This document shows positions 58,101 to 64,000 of a stretch of 64,000 bases of DNA, piece after piece; position 1 is the stretch's first letter, and each line of letters starts with the position of its first letter. This DNA is from CAVZZG01 sp963779685 (GTDB lineage: Bacteria; Actinomycetota; Thermoleophilia; Gaiellales; F1-60-MAGs149), in contig CAVZZG010000003.1 of the NCBI GenBank assembly GCA_963779685.1, positions 2,046,001 to 2,110,000 on the forward strand, read 5' to 3'. The translations under genes were made by a program, and so were the position numbers. Below the pieces are notes generated by a model. It searched no databases and had not been told where the DNA came from. It saw only the letters and a list, made by a program, of their open reading frames with translations.

Positions 58101-59927
58101 TCAGACGCCTCGCCGCTGGAACTTCTTGCCCTCGTCCAGGCGGGCCCGGGCCTCGTCGATCTCGGGCCGGTCGGAGACTTCCGGCACGCCGACCTCCCAG
58201 AATGCGCCGCCCGCCTCGGTCCAGGCCTGCGGCGCGGTCTCGATCACGATCACCGTCGACCGATCGGCGCTCCGGGCCTGGTGGAAGGCGACCTCGAGGC
58301 CGCCGAGGCTGTCGACCTTCTCGGCGTTGCAGCCCATCGCCCTGGCGTGGGCGGCGAAGTCGACACGGGGGCCGTCGAGCATGTTGCGGAACGAGGCGTT
58401 GCCCTGCCCGACCTGCAGTCGCTCGATCACCGCGTAGCCGCCGTTGTCGCACACGATCGCGATCACCTTGCGCTCGGTCAGCACCGAGCTGTAGAGGTCG
58501 CTGTTGGCCATCAGGTACGACCCGTCGCCGCAGAACGCGATCACGTCGCCCCGCGAGCGGGCGTAGCGGGCGCCCCAGGCGCCGGCCAGCTCGTAGCCCA
58601 TGCACGAGAAGCCGTACTCGCAGTCGAACGTGCCGGGTGCGCGCGACAGCCAGTTGACGTTCAACTCGCCGGGTAGCCCGCCGGCGGCGGCGACGACGTA
58701 GTCGTCCGGGGTCGCGAGCCGGTTGACGACGCCGATCACCTGGGCGTAGGTGGGCTCGCCGCCGGTGTTCGCCGTCGCCTCGGCGACCGATGCCCGGTAG
58801 GCCTTGCGCTCGTCAGCCGCCCGTAGTGTCCAGGTGGCGGGCGCGCGCCAGCCGGCGAGCGCGGAGGTCAGCTCGAAGAGCGTCGCGCGGGCGTCGCCGA
58901 CGACCGGCAGGGCCAGGTGCTTGCCGGCATCGAACCGCGCCACGTTGACGCCGATCAGCTGCACCGACTCGGTGCGGAAGACCGTCCACGAGCCGGTCGT
59001 GAAGTCCTGCAGACGGGTACCGATGCAGAGGACGACATCCGCCTCCGCGGCCAGCCGGTTGGCCGGAGCGGCGCCGGTGACCCCGATCGGGCCGGCGAAG
59101 CAGGCGTGGTCGACGGAGAGGCTGCCCTTGCCGGCCATCGTCTCGACGACCGGTATGCCGAACTGGGTCGCGAACCGGTCGAGCTCGGCCTCGGCCATCG
59201 AGTAGCGGACACCGCCACCGGCGATGATGAGCGGCCGGCGGGCGGTGGTGAGCACGTCGGCGGCCGCCTGGACGCGGGTCTCGTCGGCGCGCGGGCGCTG
59301 GATCTCGTGCACGGTCAGCTCGAAGAACCGCTCGGGGAACTGGTAGGCCTCGGCCTGCACGTCCTGGGGCAGCCCGATGAACGCGGGCCCGCACTCGGCC
59401 GGGTCGAGCAGGGTCGCGAGCGCCTGAGGCAGCGTCTGCAGTAGCTGCTCGGGTCGCATCACCCGGTCCCAGTAGCGCGTCACCGCGCGGAAGGCGTCGT
59501 TCACGGTCGTCGACGGCGACGAGAAGTGCTCGACCTGCTGCAGCACCGGGTCGGGCAGCCGGCTGGCGAAGGTGTCGCCCGACAGCACCAGCAGGGGCAA
59601 CCGGTTGGCCATCGCCACCGCGCAGGCCGTGACCATGTTCGTCGCGCCCGGCCCGATGGAGCTCGTCGCCACCATCACCTGGCGCCGTCGCATCGCCTTG
59701 GCGAACGCCACCGCGGCCAGTGCCATACCCTGCTCGTTCTGGCCGCGGATGGTCTCGATCTCGTCCCGCGCCGCGTACAGCGCCTCGCCGAGGGCAGTCA
59801 CGTTGCCGTGGCCGAAGATGGCGAACACGCCGGGGAACAGCGGCTCGACGTGGTCGTCGATCATCACGCGCTGAGCGGCCAGGTAGCGGACGAGGGCCTG
59901 GGCGGTGGTCAGTCGGACGGTGCGCAT
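58101..59927 (-). CDS. iolD: 3D-(3,5/4)-trihydroxycyclohexane-1,2-dione hydrolase
   Basis: A 608-residue ThDP enzyme that opens the inositol-derived ring. RGQNEQGMALAAVAFAKA supplies the ThDP-activating Glu (~residue 66). The ThDP motif is GDGSYLMANSDLYSSVLTERKVIAIVCDNGG (about residues 474-505). SSIGPGATNMVTACAVAMANRLPLLVLSGD is the domain-1 core shared with acetolactate synthases, from which IolD is distinguished by the QVEHFSSPSTTVNDAFR region. RBS AGGAGGGAGCG directly precedes the ATG at 59927. It is the first gene of the iol operon, divergent from a secreted protein gene. Confidence 0.94.
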   Translation of the reverse strand: MRTVRLTTAQALVRYLAAQRVMIDDHVEPLFPGVFAIFGHGNVTALGEALYAARDEIETIRGQNEQGMALAAVAFAKAMRRRQVMVATSSIGPGATNMVTACAVAMANRLPLLVLSGDTFASRLPDPVLQQVEHFSSPSTTVNDAFRAVTRYWDRVMRPEQLLQTLPQALATLLDPAECGPAFIGLPQDVQAEAYQFPERFFELTVHEIQRPRADETRVQAAADVLTTARRPLIIAGGGVRYSMAEAELDRFATQFGIPVVETMAGKGSLSVDHACFAGPIGVTGAAPANRLAAEADVVLCIGTRLQDFTTGSWTVFRTESVQLIGVNVARFDAGKHLALPVVGDARATLFELTSALAGWRAPATWTLRAADERKAYRASVAEATANTGGEPTYAQVIGVVNRLATPDDYVVAAAGGLPGELNVNWLSRAPGTFDCEYGFSCMGYELAGAWGARYARSRGDVIAFCGDGSYLMANSDLYSSVLTERKVIAIVCDNGGYAVIERLQVGQGNASFRNMLDGPRVDFAAHARAMGCNAEKVDSLGGLEVAFHQARSADRSTVIVIETAPQAWTEAGGAFWEVGVPEVSDRPEIDEARARLDEGKKFQRRGV

Positions 59928-60004
59928 CGCTCCCTCCTGCGGAAGGTCACGTTCTGCGAAATGTATGCGATGGCCGTCGCGGCCGATATATGCTCAGCGA
60001 GGTC

Positions 60005-61438
60005 ATGGCGCGGAGGACGCGAAGGGGTCGCGGGGCATGCACGTTCGTCGTCGTGGCCCTCGGCGCGCTCGCCCCCGCGGTGTCGCGGGCCGCGACGCTC
60101 GGCATCGATCCCGGCGGCGCCGGCCCGACCTACTCGCGCCTGGTCAGCGTCGACGTCGCCACCGGTGCCGTCACGTCGCTCTTCGCGATCGGGCGGACGG
60201 TCGACGGGCTCGCGCAGAACCCGGTCGACGGGACGTGGTATGCAACCACCGACCCGACCGACCCGTCGCTGCCCGACCACCTGATCTGGATCGACCCGAC
60301 GACCCAGACGTCGGCCGATGTCGGCGCGCTCGGCTCGCCGGTCGGTGCGCTCACGTTCACCGGCGCCGGGGTGCTGTATGGCTGGGGTAGCGCGCTGTAT
60401 TCGATCGACGTGGCGACCGGCGCGGCCACCCACGTCGGCGGATCGAGCTCGTTCGCCGGGGCGCAGACCATGACGGTCGACGGCACCGGCGTCCTGCACG
60501 GGTTGCTCGACGGCGACGCCGGCATCCTGTCGCTCATCGATCCCGCCACCGGTGTCGCGGGCGGCGGCGTGTCGTTGTCGGGGCCCAACCTCGGCGCGGG
60601 CGCCGGGCTCGAGTCGGCCACGTACTCGTGCACCGGCGGCGCGATCCTGGCCGTCGACGCCGACGCCGGCTTCACGACCCACCGGCTGGTGTCGATCGAC
60701 GTCGCGACGGGCGCGATCACGCAACTCGGCAACACCGGCGATCTGTGGGCGATCGCGAACGACTGCCCGGCGAACGTCGCCATGGCGTCCGGCGCGGTGG
60801 ACGTCCCCGAGGCCGCCGCCGAGGTCGTCGTCCACGTCGACCGCAGCGTCGGCGTGCTGGGGGCGGCGCACGTCGACTTCGCCACCGCCTCCGGCAGCGC
60901 CACCGCAGGCGCGGACTTCACCGCGATCTCGGGCACGCTCGACTTCGCCGCCGGACAGACCTCCGCCACCATCCACGTCCCGATCCGCCACGACACGACC
61001 GTCGAGGGGCCCGAGTCGTTCACCGTGACGCTGTCGAATGCGGCGGCCGGGGTGGGCGCCACGTTGCTGCAGAACGTGACGACGGTGACCGTAGTCGACG
61101 ACGACCACCTCGGCATCTCGGTGAAGGTGCCGTCGCGGATCGCGGCGACGACGCTCGCGAAGGGCTGGCGGCTCGCCTTCGCCTGCAACGAGGCGTGCAC
61201 GCTGGCGGGCTCGCTGACGCAGGGCGCGGGTCGCCACGCGACGACCATCGCACGCGGGACGGTGCGCACGAAGGGAGCCGGCGCCGCGAAGGTCCGGTTC
61301 CGGCTGACCGCGGCGGGCAAGCGCTGGCTGTCGGCACTCGCTGCGGGGAAGGCCGTCCGGCTGGGCGTGGTGCTGGCCGCCCGCGACGCGACCGGGCACC
61401 TGGCGACGGTGCACCGCACCACCCGCCTCAGGCGGTAG
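60005..61438 (+). CDS. Secreted protein with WD/NHL-like repeats and Calx-beta domain
   Basis: A 477-residue exported protein. Signal peptide MARRTRRGRGACTFVVVALGALAPAVSRA. The next ~230 residues are repeats of the form RLVSVDVATGAVTSLF, SIDVATGAATHVGG and LIDPATGVAGGG, fitting a beta-propeller (DUF4394-like). A Calx-beta domain follows: VDVPEAAAEVVVHVDRSVG, GSATAGADFTAISGTLDFAAGQTSATIHVPIRHDTTVEGPESFTVTLSNAAAG. The C-terminal ~110 residues (VPSRIAATTLAKGWRLAFACNEACTLAGSL) are a small beta domain frequent in Thermoleophilia exported proteins by my memory. An upstream ATG (59990) would add five residues. The function is likely surface or matrix related; no enzyme motif is seen. Confidence 0.75.
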   Translation: MARRTRRGRGACTFVVVALGALAPAVSRAATLGIDPGGAGPTYSRLVSVDVATGAVTSLFAIGRTVDGLAQNPVDGTWYATTDPTDPSLPDHLIWIDPTTQTSADVGALGSPVGALTFTGAGVLYGWGSALYSIDVATGAATHVGGSSSFAGAQTMTVDGTGVLHGLLDGDAGILSLIDPATGVAGGGVSLSGPNLGAGAGLESATYSCTGGAILAVDADAGFTTHRLVSIDVATGAITQLGNTGDLWAIANDCPANVAMASGAVDVPEAAAEVVVHVDRSVGVLGAAHVDFATASGSATAGADFTAISGTLDFAAGQTSATIHVPIRHDTTVEGPESFTVTLSNAAAGVGATLLQNVTTVTVVDDDHLGISVKVPSRIAATTLAKGWRLAFACNEACTLAGSLTQGAGRHATTIARGTVRTKGAGAAKVRFRLTAAGKRWLSALAAGKAVRLGVVLAARDATGHLATVHRTTRLRR

Positions 61439-61518
61439 CCGCCGCCGGACATCTGCGCGTGGCGCACAGCCGGCCGTCACCAACCGCGCGCCGCGCGGCA
61501 CGGTTGCCATTGGCGGCT

Positions 61519-61576
61519 GCGGAGTTCGCGGCACGGCACGCAACGCCGCACGTGACGCCCCGTGCGCCCTGGGACA
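61519..61576 (+). repeat. 59-bp repeat family, copy R1
   Basis: Reads GCGGAGTTCGCGGCACGGCA then CGCAACGCCGCA, a variable 4-8-base part and GACGCCCCGTGCGCC. Copy R2 is its inverted partner 59 bases further. It lies in the convergent gap between the Calx-beta gene and the GrpB gene. Confidence 0.85.
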
Positions 61577-61635
61577 CGATTCGACCTCGACCACCAGCGG
61601 CAGCCGGACCAGCCGACCCGACGAGCTTCAGGAAG

Positions 61636-61694
61636 GCGACGGAAGGCGCACGAACTGCGGCGTGCGACGTTGCGTGCCGTGCCGCGAACTCCGC
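61636..61694 (-). repeat. 59-bp repeat family, copy R2 (inverted)
   Basis: Inverted copy of the unit: GGAAGGCGCACGAACTG...TGCGACGTTGCGTGCC...GCGAACTCCGC. Differs from R1 in a few positions (ACGTCGCA against ACGCCGCA on the same strand). Confidence 0.85.
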
Positions 61695-61701
61695 AAGGAG
61701 G

Positions 61702-61720
61702 TGTCACGGAAGGCGCGCGA
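61702..61720 (-). repeat. Partial repeat copy at the 3' end of the GrpB gene
   Basis: TGTCACGGAAGGCGCGCGA matches the distal half of the inverted unit (TGTCGCGGAAGGCGCACG in the consensus). It supplies the last codons of the GrpB gene, suggesting the repeat was inserted into or next to its 3' end. Confidence 0.45.
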
Positions 61721-62303
61721 GGCACCATCCGGTCGTCGCTGCCCAGCCCTCGGCGGCGGCCAGGACGATGTCGCAGGCGGGGTCCTTCAGGTCGGAGTAC
61801 TCGTCGGGGTCGAGCGGTGGGTCGATGGCCGCGAGGCGGCGCTTCAGTTCGGCGTAGGCTGCGGCCGCCCCCGGCATCGCCCGCAGGTAGTCCCGGAAGA
61901 GCAGTGCGTAGCGGGCGTTGGGTGCGCCGGCACGGCGTACGTGGATGTTCGCCCGCCGGTCACCCGGCGCCTCGATCAGGAAGATCTTCGCCCAGTTCCC
62001 GGGGTCGGAAGGGGCGCCGGCTGGCACGTGGTCTCCGACGACCGCGGGGCGCAGGCGCAACCCCAGCGGCCCGACGGTGTCGGCGATGAACTCCCGGTCG
62101 AGATGATCGAGGGAGACCTGCACGTCGATCACATCCTTCGCCGCCAGGCCCGGCACGGATGTCGAGCCGATGTGGTCGATCCGCACTGCCCGCTCGCCGA
62201 GGGCCGAGGCCAGCGACCCGGCCAGGCGCTCGAACGCGGCCGGCCACTCCGCCCGGTAGGGAACGATCTCAATGCGCGACGGCACCGGCCGGTGGGACGC
62301 CAT
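61704..62303 (-). CDS. GrpB/UPF0157 family protein (nucleotidyltransferase-like)
   Basis: A 199-residue GrpB-family protein. PYRAEWPAAFERLAGSLASALGERAVRIDHIGSTSVPGLAAKDVIDVQVSL is the family signature with the DHIGSTSVPGL block near residues 40-50, and FLIEAPGDRRANIHVRRAGAP, RDYLRAMPGAAAAYAELKRRLA follow. The family fold is nucleotidyltransferase-like and some members (such as fosfomycin or aminoglycoside-linked ones) occur with antibiotic genes, but the function is not established. Its last codons fall in a truncated repeat copy. Full copies flank it on both sides, so the gene may have moved together with, or been trapped between, repeats. Confidence 0.8.
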   Translation of the reverse strand: MASHRPVPSRIEIVPYRAEWPAAFERLAGSLASALGERAVRIDHIGSTSVPGLAAKDVIDVQVSLDHLDREFIADTVGPLGLRLRPAVVGDHVPAGAPSDPGNWAKIFLIEAPGDRRANIHVRRAGAPNARYALLFRDYLRAMPGAAAAYAELKRRLAAIDPPLDPDEYSDLKDPACDIVLAAAEGWAATTGWCLARLP

Positions 62304-62351
62304 GGCCGGATGATGCCCGCTCCACCCCACCGCGCCCCGGCGGCGCCTCGT

Positions 62352-62411
62352 GCGAATTTCGCGGCACGGCACGCAACGTCGCAGGTCTCACCCCGTGCGC
62401 CTTCCGCGACA
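62352..62411 (+). repeat. 59-bp repeat family, copy R3
   Basis: GCGAATTTCGCGGCACGGCA then CGCAACGTCGCAGG, TCTCACCCCGTGCGCC, TTCCGCGACA. This copy keeps both halves of the unit and its spacing most clearly. It begins about 50 bases upstream of the GrpB start. Confidence 0.85.
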
Positions 62412-62449
62412 TTCCGTCACGAGTCCGACTGCCCGGCGCTAGGTCGGAT

Positions 62450-62508
62450 GCGGCGTTCGCGGCACGGCACGCAACGTCGCAGGTCAGCGTGCGTGCGAGG
62501 ATCGCGAC
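62450..62508 (+). repeat. 59-bp repeat family, copy R4
   Basis: GCGGCGTTCGCGGCACGGCA then CGCAACGTCGCAGG and a diverged second half GTCAGCGTGCGTGCGAGG. It is in the same orientation as R3 and 38 bases after it. Confidence 0.8.
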
Positions 62509-62567
62509 GAACGGCGTGGCCCGAGCGCAAACCGGTTGTCGACGACGGCTGGGGAGCCGGCGGCGGG

Positions 62568-62626
62568 TGTCACCGAGGGCGCACGAAGTGAGGAGTGCGA
62601 CGTTGCGTGCCGGGCCGCGAACTCCG
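62568..62626 (-). repeat. 59-bp repeat family, copy R5 (inverted)
   Basis: TGTCACCGAGGGCGCACGAA, then GTGCGACGTTGCGTGCC and GGGCCGCGAACTCCGC. It is the inverted partner of R4 with a 59-base spacer. Confidence 0.85.
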
Positions 62627-62634
62627 CAGAGGAG

Positions 62635-62694
62635 TGTCGCGGAATCCGCGCCGCGAGCGACGTGCGGCGTTGCGTGCCGGGCCGCGAACTCAGC
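62635..62694 (-). repeat. 59-bp repeat family, copy R6 (inverted)
   Basis: TGTCGCGGAATCCGCGCC, then GTGCGGCGTTGCGTGCC and GGGCCGCGAACTCAGC. It follows R5 after only 8 bases and runs into the last codons and stop of the CocE-type gene (stop at 62690). The 386 bases 62304-62689 contain nothing else I can identify. Confidence 0.85.
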
Positions 62695-64000
62695 AGTGGT
62701 CGCGCGGGAAGCGGTGCTCCCAGGTGCGGCTGAAGAGGGGGGCGCCGTCCTCGCTGACGTCGAGGATGGAGGTCGTCAGGAACTCCGACGCCGTGCAGGT
62801 CATCGTGCCGGTGGCGCGGATCTCGACCTTCCAGTCGCCGCGGGCGGAGGTGGACGTGTTCTCGACGTAGACGCGGGCCGACAGCGGCTGGCCGTCGTGG
62901 ATCGAGTAGGTCGCGACGGACGTGTCCTCGTACTCGATGCCGTTCGGGAGCCGGGTGAGCCCGCCGCAGTCCCAGTCGAACACCAGGTCGGTACGGCCGG
63001 TGGCGAGGTCGCGAACGATGCGGCGCCCCCCGCCGGAGCCCGGGTGGAGCGTCTCCGTCACCAGCGGCTCCGGCTCGGCCGGCGCGTCGAGCGCGCGCAT
63101 CGCGGAGTCCTCCGGCCGCGGCGGCCGCACGGGCAGCATCAGGGAGCTCTGCCCGTCCCCGTGGCCGATCGTCAGCGTCGCCTCCTCGGGCGACGGCCAC
63201 GCGAGCGGCCAGTAGCACGGCGAGATCGACAGCCTCAGTCGGCTCCCGGCCCCGAACCGGTGCGCGATCGAGTCCATCACGACGGTCGCCGCAACCACCT
63301 CGCCGGGCACCAGCAGCTCCGGCTCGGCGTGCGACCGGCGATGACAGAGGTTCAGCTGCCCGCGCGTCACCAGCAGGACCGTGCCGTCCGAGCGCTCCTC
63401 GCAGAGCCGGGCCGAGACGAGCGCGAGCGGCCGATCGGCGCTGACGACCAGCCGGGCCTCCGGGAAGCCGAGGAGCTCGAGCGGCTCGTCCAGCGGCTGC
63501 GAGGAGAACGTCAGCGAGTGCGCATCCTCGACCCGCTGGTCGACGGGCAGGTCGGCCGAGCGCGCGTCGGCGCACCAGGCGCCGCCGTCCAGGCCGACCG
63601 TCTGCACGCTGGCGACCGATAGCCATCCGGCAGCGCCGACCGGGCCGCCGAGCGTGCGGTCACCGAGCCCCAGCACCCGTTCCTCGCCGAGCGGCGAGGG
63701 CCAGGCGGCCTCGGCGATCCACCGGCCCGGCCGCTCGGCCAGGTTCGCGGCCGGCGGGACGGACTCCTGGAGATAGGCGACCAGCATCGGCTCGTCGTCA
63801 CTGCCATTGTCGACGCCCTTCAGCCAGCGATCCCACCAGCGCACGAGCTCCGAGAGGATGCCGACCGCCGGCCCGGGCGCCCCGCGCACCGGGTCGTTGT
63901 GCCCCCACGGCCCGATGATCGCGCGCCGTGGAACGTCGAGGCCCTCCATCAGGCGCAGCGCCGAGTCGCGGTAGCCGTCCGTCCAGCCCGCGACGGCCAG
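62690..64000 (-). CDS. CocE/NonD family (X-Pro dipeptidyl-peptidase-like) hydrolase, N-terminus cut by window edge
   Basis: About 436 C-terminal residues of an alpha/beta hydrolase of the cocaine-esterase/X-Pro dipeptidyl peptidase type. GWTDGYRDSALRLMEGL with the catalytic Asp region is at the window edge, IIGPWGHNDP is the catalytic His region, and the C-terminal jelly-roll domain is seen (EFLTTSILDVSEDGAP). The nucleophile Ser (GxSYxG) lies beyond the right edge. Substrate is an ester, amide or X-Pro dipeptide of unknown nature. The gene ends inside repeat copy R6. Confidence 0.85.
   Translation of the reverse strand: MAVAGWTDGYRDSALRLMEGLDVPRRAIIGPWGHNDPVRGAPGPAVGILSELVRWWDRWLKGVDNGSDDEPMLVAYLQESVPPAANLAERPGRWIAEAAWPSPLGEERVLGLGDRTLGGPVGAAGWLSVASVQTVGLDGGAWCADARSADLPVDQRVEDAHSLTFSSQPLDEPLELLGFPEARLVVSADRPLALVSARLCEERSDGTVLLVTRGQLNLCHRRSHAEPELLVPGEVVAATVVMDSIAHRFGAGSRLRLSISPCYWPLAWPSPEEATLTIGHGDGQSSLMLPVRPPRPEDSAMRALDAPAEPEPLVTETLHPGSGGGRRIVRDLATGRTDLVFDWDCGGLTRLPNGIEYEDTSVATYSIHDGQPLSARVYVENTSTSARGDWKVEIRATGTMTCTASEFLTTSILDVSEDGAPLFSRTWEHRFPRDHC

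Noticed and set aside
61519..62694. CRISPR array
   Set aside because: Copies are 58-60 bp, occur in both orientations with unequal gaps of 7-657 bases that include a gene, and there is no cas gene.

Overview
The window is high-GC (about 70 percent G+C by eye), gene-dense, and rich in GTG starts, one-to-thirteen-base gene overlaps, F420/FMN luciferase-like oxidoreductases and a Tat-exported lipoprotein pair. This points to an actinobacterium. The gene mix (amine and sugar scavenging, hydantoinase-type proteins, SMP-30/IlvD sugar oxidation, many leaderless-looking starts) would fit a soil Thermoleophilia-like lineage, but that placement is inference. No rRNA, tRNA, phage, transposase or CRISPR array was recognised. 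All genes were called by reading both strands; none was checked against a database.

Region 1 (1-13.6 kb, mostly minus strand) is an amine/nitrogen catabolic block. In transcription order: an MttB-like methyltransferase, a glutamine-synthetase-like ligase, an APC permease (broken by three one-base insertions), then after a terminator an acetamidase/formamidase, a YhfX-like PLP protein, a second glutamine-synthetase-like ligase, an iron-ADH-like protein with altered active-site residues, a copper amine oxidase, an RlmE-type 2'-O-methyltransferase and a PLP decarboxylase cut by the window edge. A ureohydrolase is divergent from this block.

Region 2 (13.6-24.7 kb): an exported protein with a structured, possibly riboswitch-like leader, an MBL hydrolase, a complete spermidine/putrescine-type ABC importer (two tandem PotD-like lipoproteins, PotB, PotC, PotA), a second ureohydrolase, and a plus-strand trio of luciferase-like oxidoreductase, cyclase-family hydrolase and aldo/keto reductase. 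Regions 1 and 2 together could import, deguanidinate, glutamylate, oxidise and demethylate small amines.

Region 3 (24.7-31.5 kb): a small membrane protein; a minus-strand operon of rhodanese-MBL fusion, M20 peptidase and sarcosine/dimethylglycine-dehydrogenase-like FAD-GcvT protein; a VIT1/CCC1 transporter and a DUF4118 membrane protein. Region 4 (31.5-44.1 kb): one tightly packed minus-strand operon encoding a 2-oxoacid dehydrogenase E2, an Asp/Glu-racemase-family protein, E1 alpha, E1 beta, HyuA, HyuB and a luciferase-like oxidoreductase. Opposite it lie an FAD amine-oxidase-fold protein, an S10 carboxypeptidase with at least eight frame breaks, and an SDR.

Region 5 (44.1-51.7 kb): a sugar-oxidation operon (SMP-30 lactonase with one frame break, SDR, U32-like TIM barrel, DUF5107/aldose-epimerase-like protein, IlvD-type dehydratase), with a divergent NAD-epimerase, a methyltransferase and a cupin. 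Region 6 (51.9-55.4 kb): a luciferase-like oxidoreductase and a SahR-like ArsR-methyltransferase regulator followed by ahcY. Region 7 (55.4-60 kb): an inositol operon iolD-iolC-iolB-aldolase. Region 8 (60-64 kb): a secreted Calx-beta protein, a GrpB-family protein flanked by six copies of a 58-60-bp repeat, and a CocE/NonD hydrolase cut by the right edge.

Two genome-scale themes recur. Many first genes start 6-8 bases after a TANNNT hexamer, as in leaderless transcripts, including one 24-bp divergent promoter whose two -10 boxes overlap. All frame breaks seen can be explained by extra bases, never requiring a loss, which argues for sequence error or a very young process rather than ordinary gene decay.
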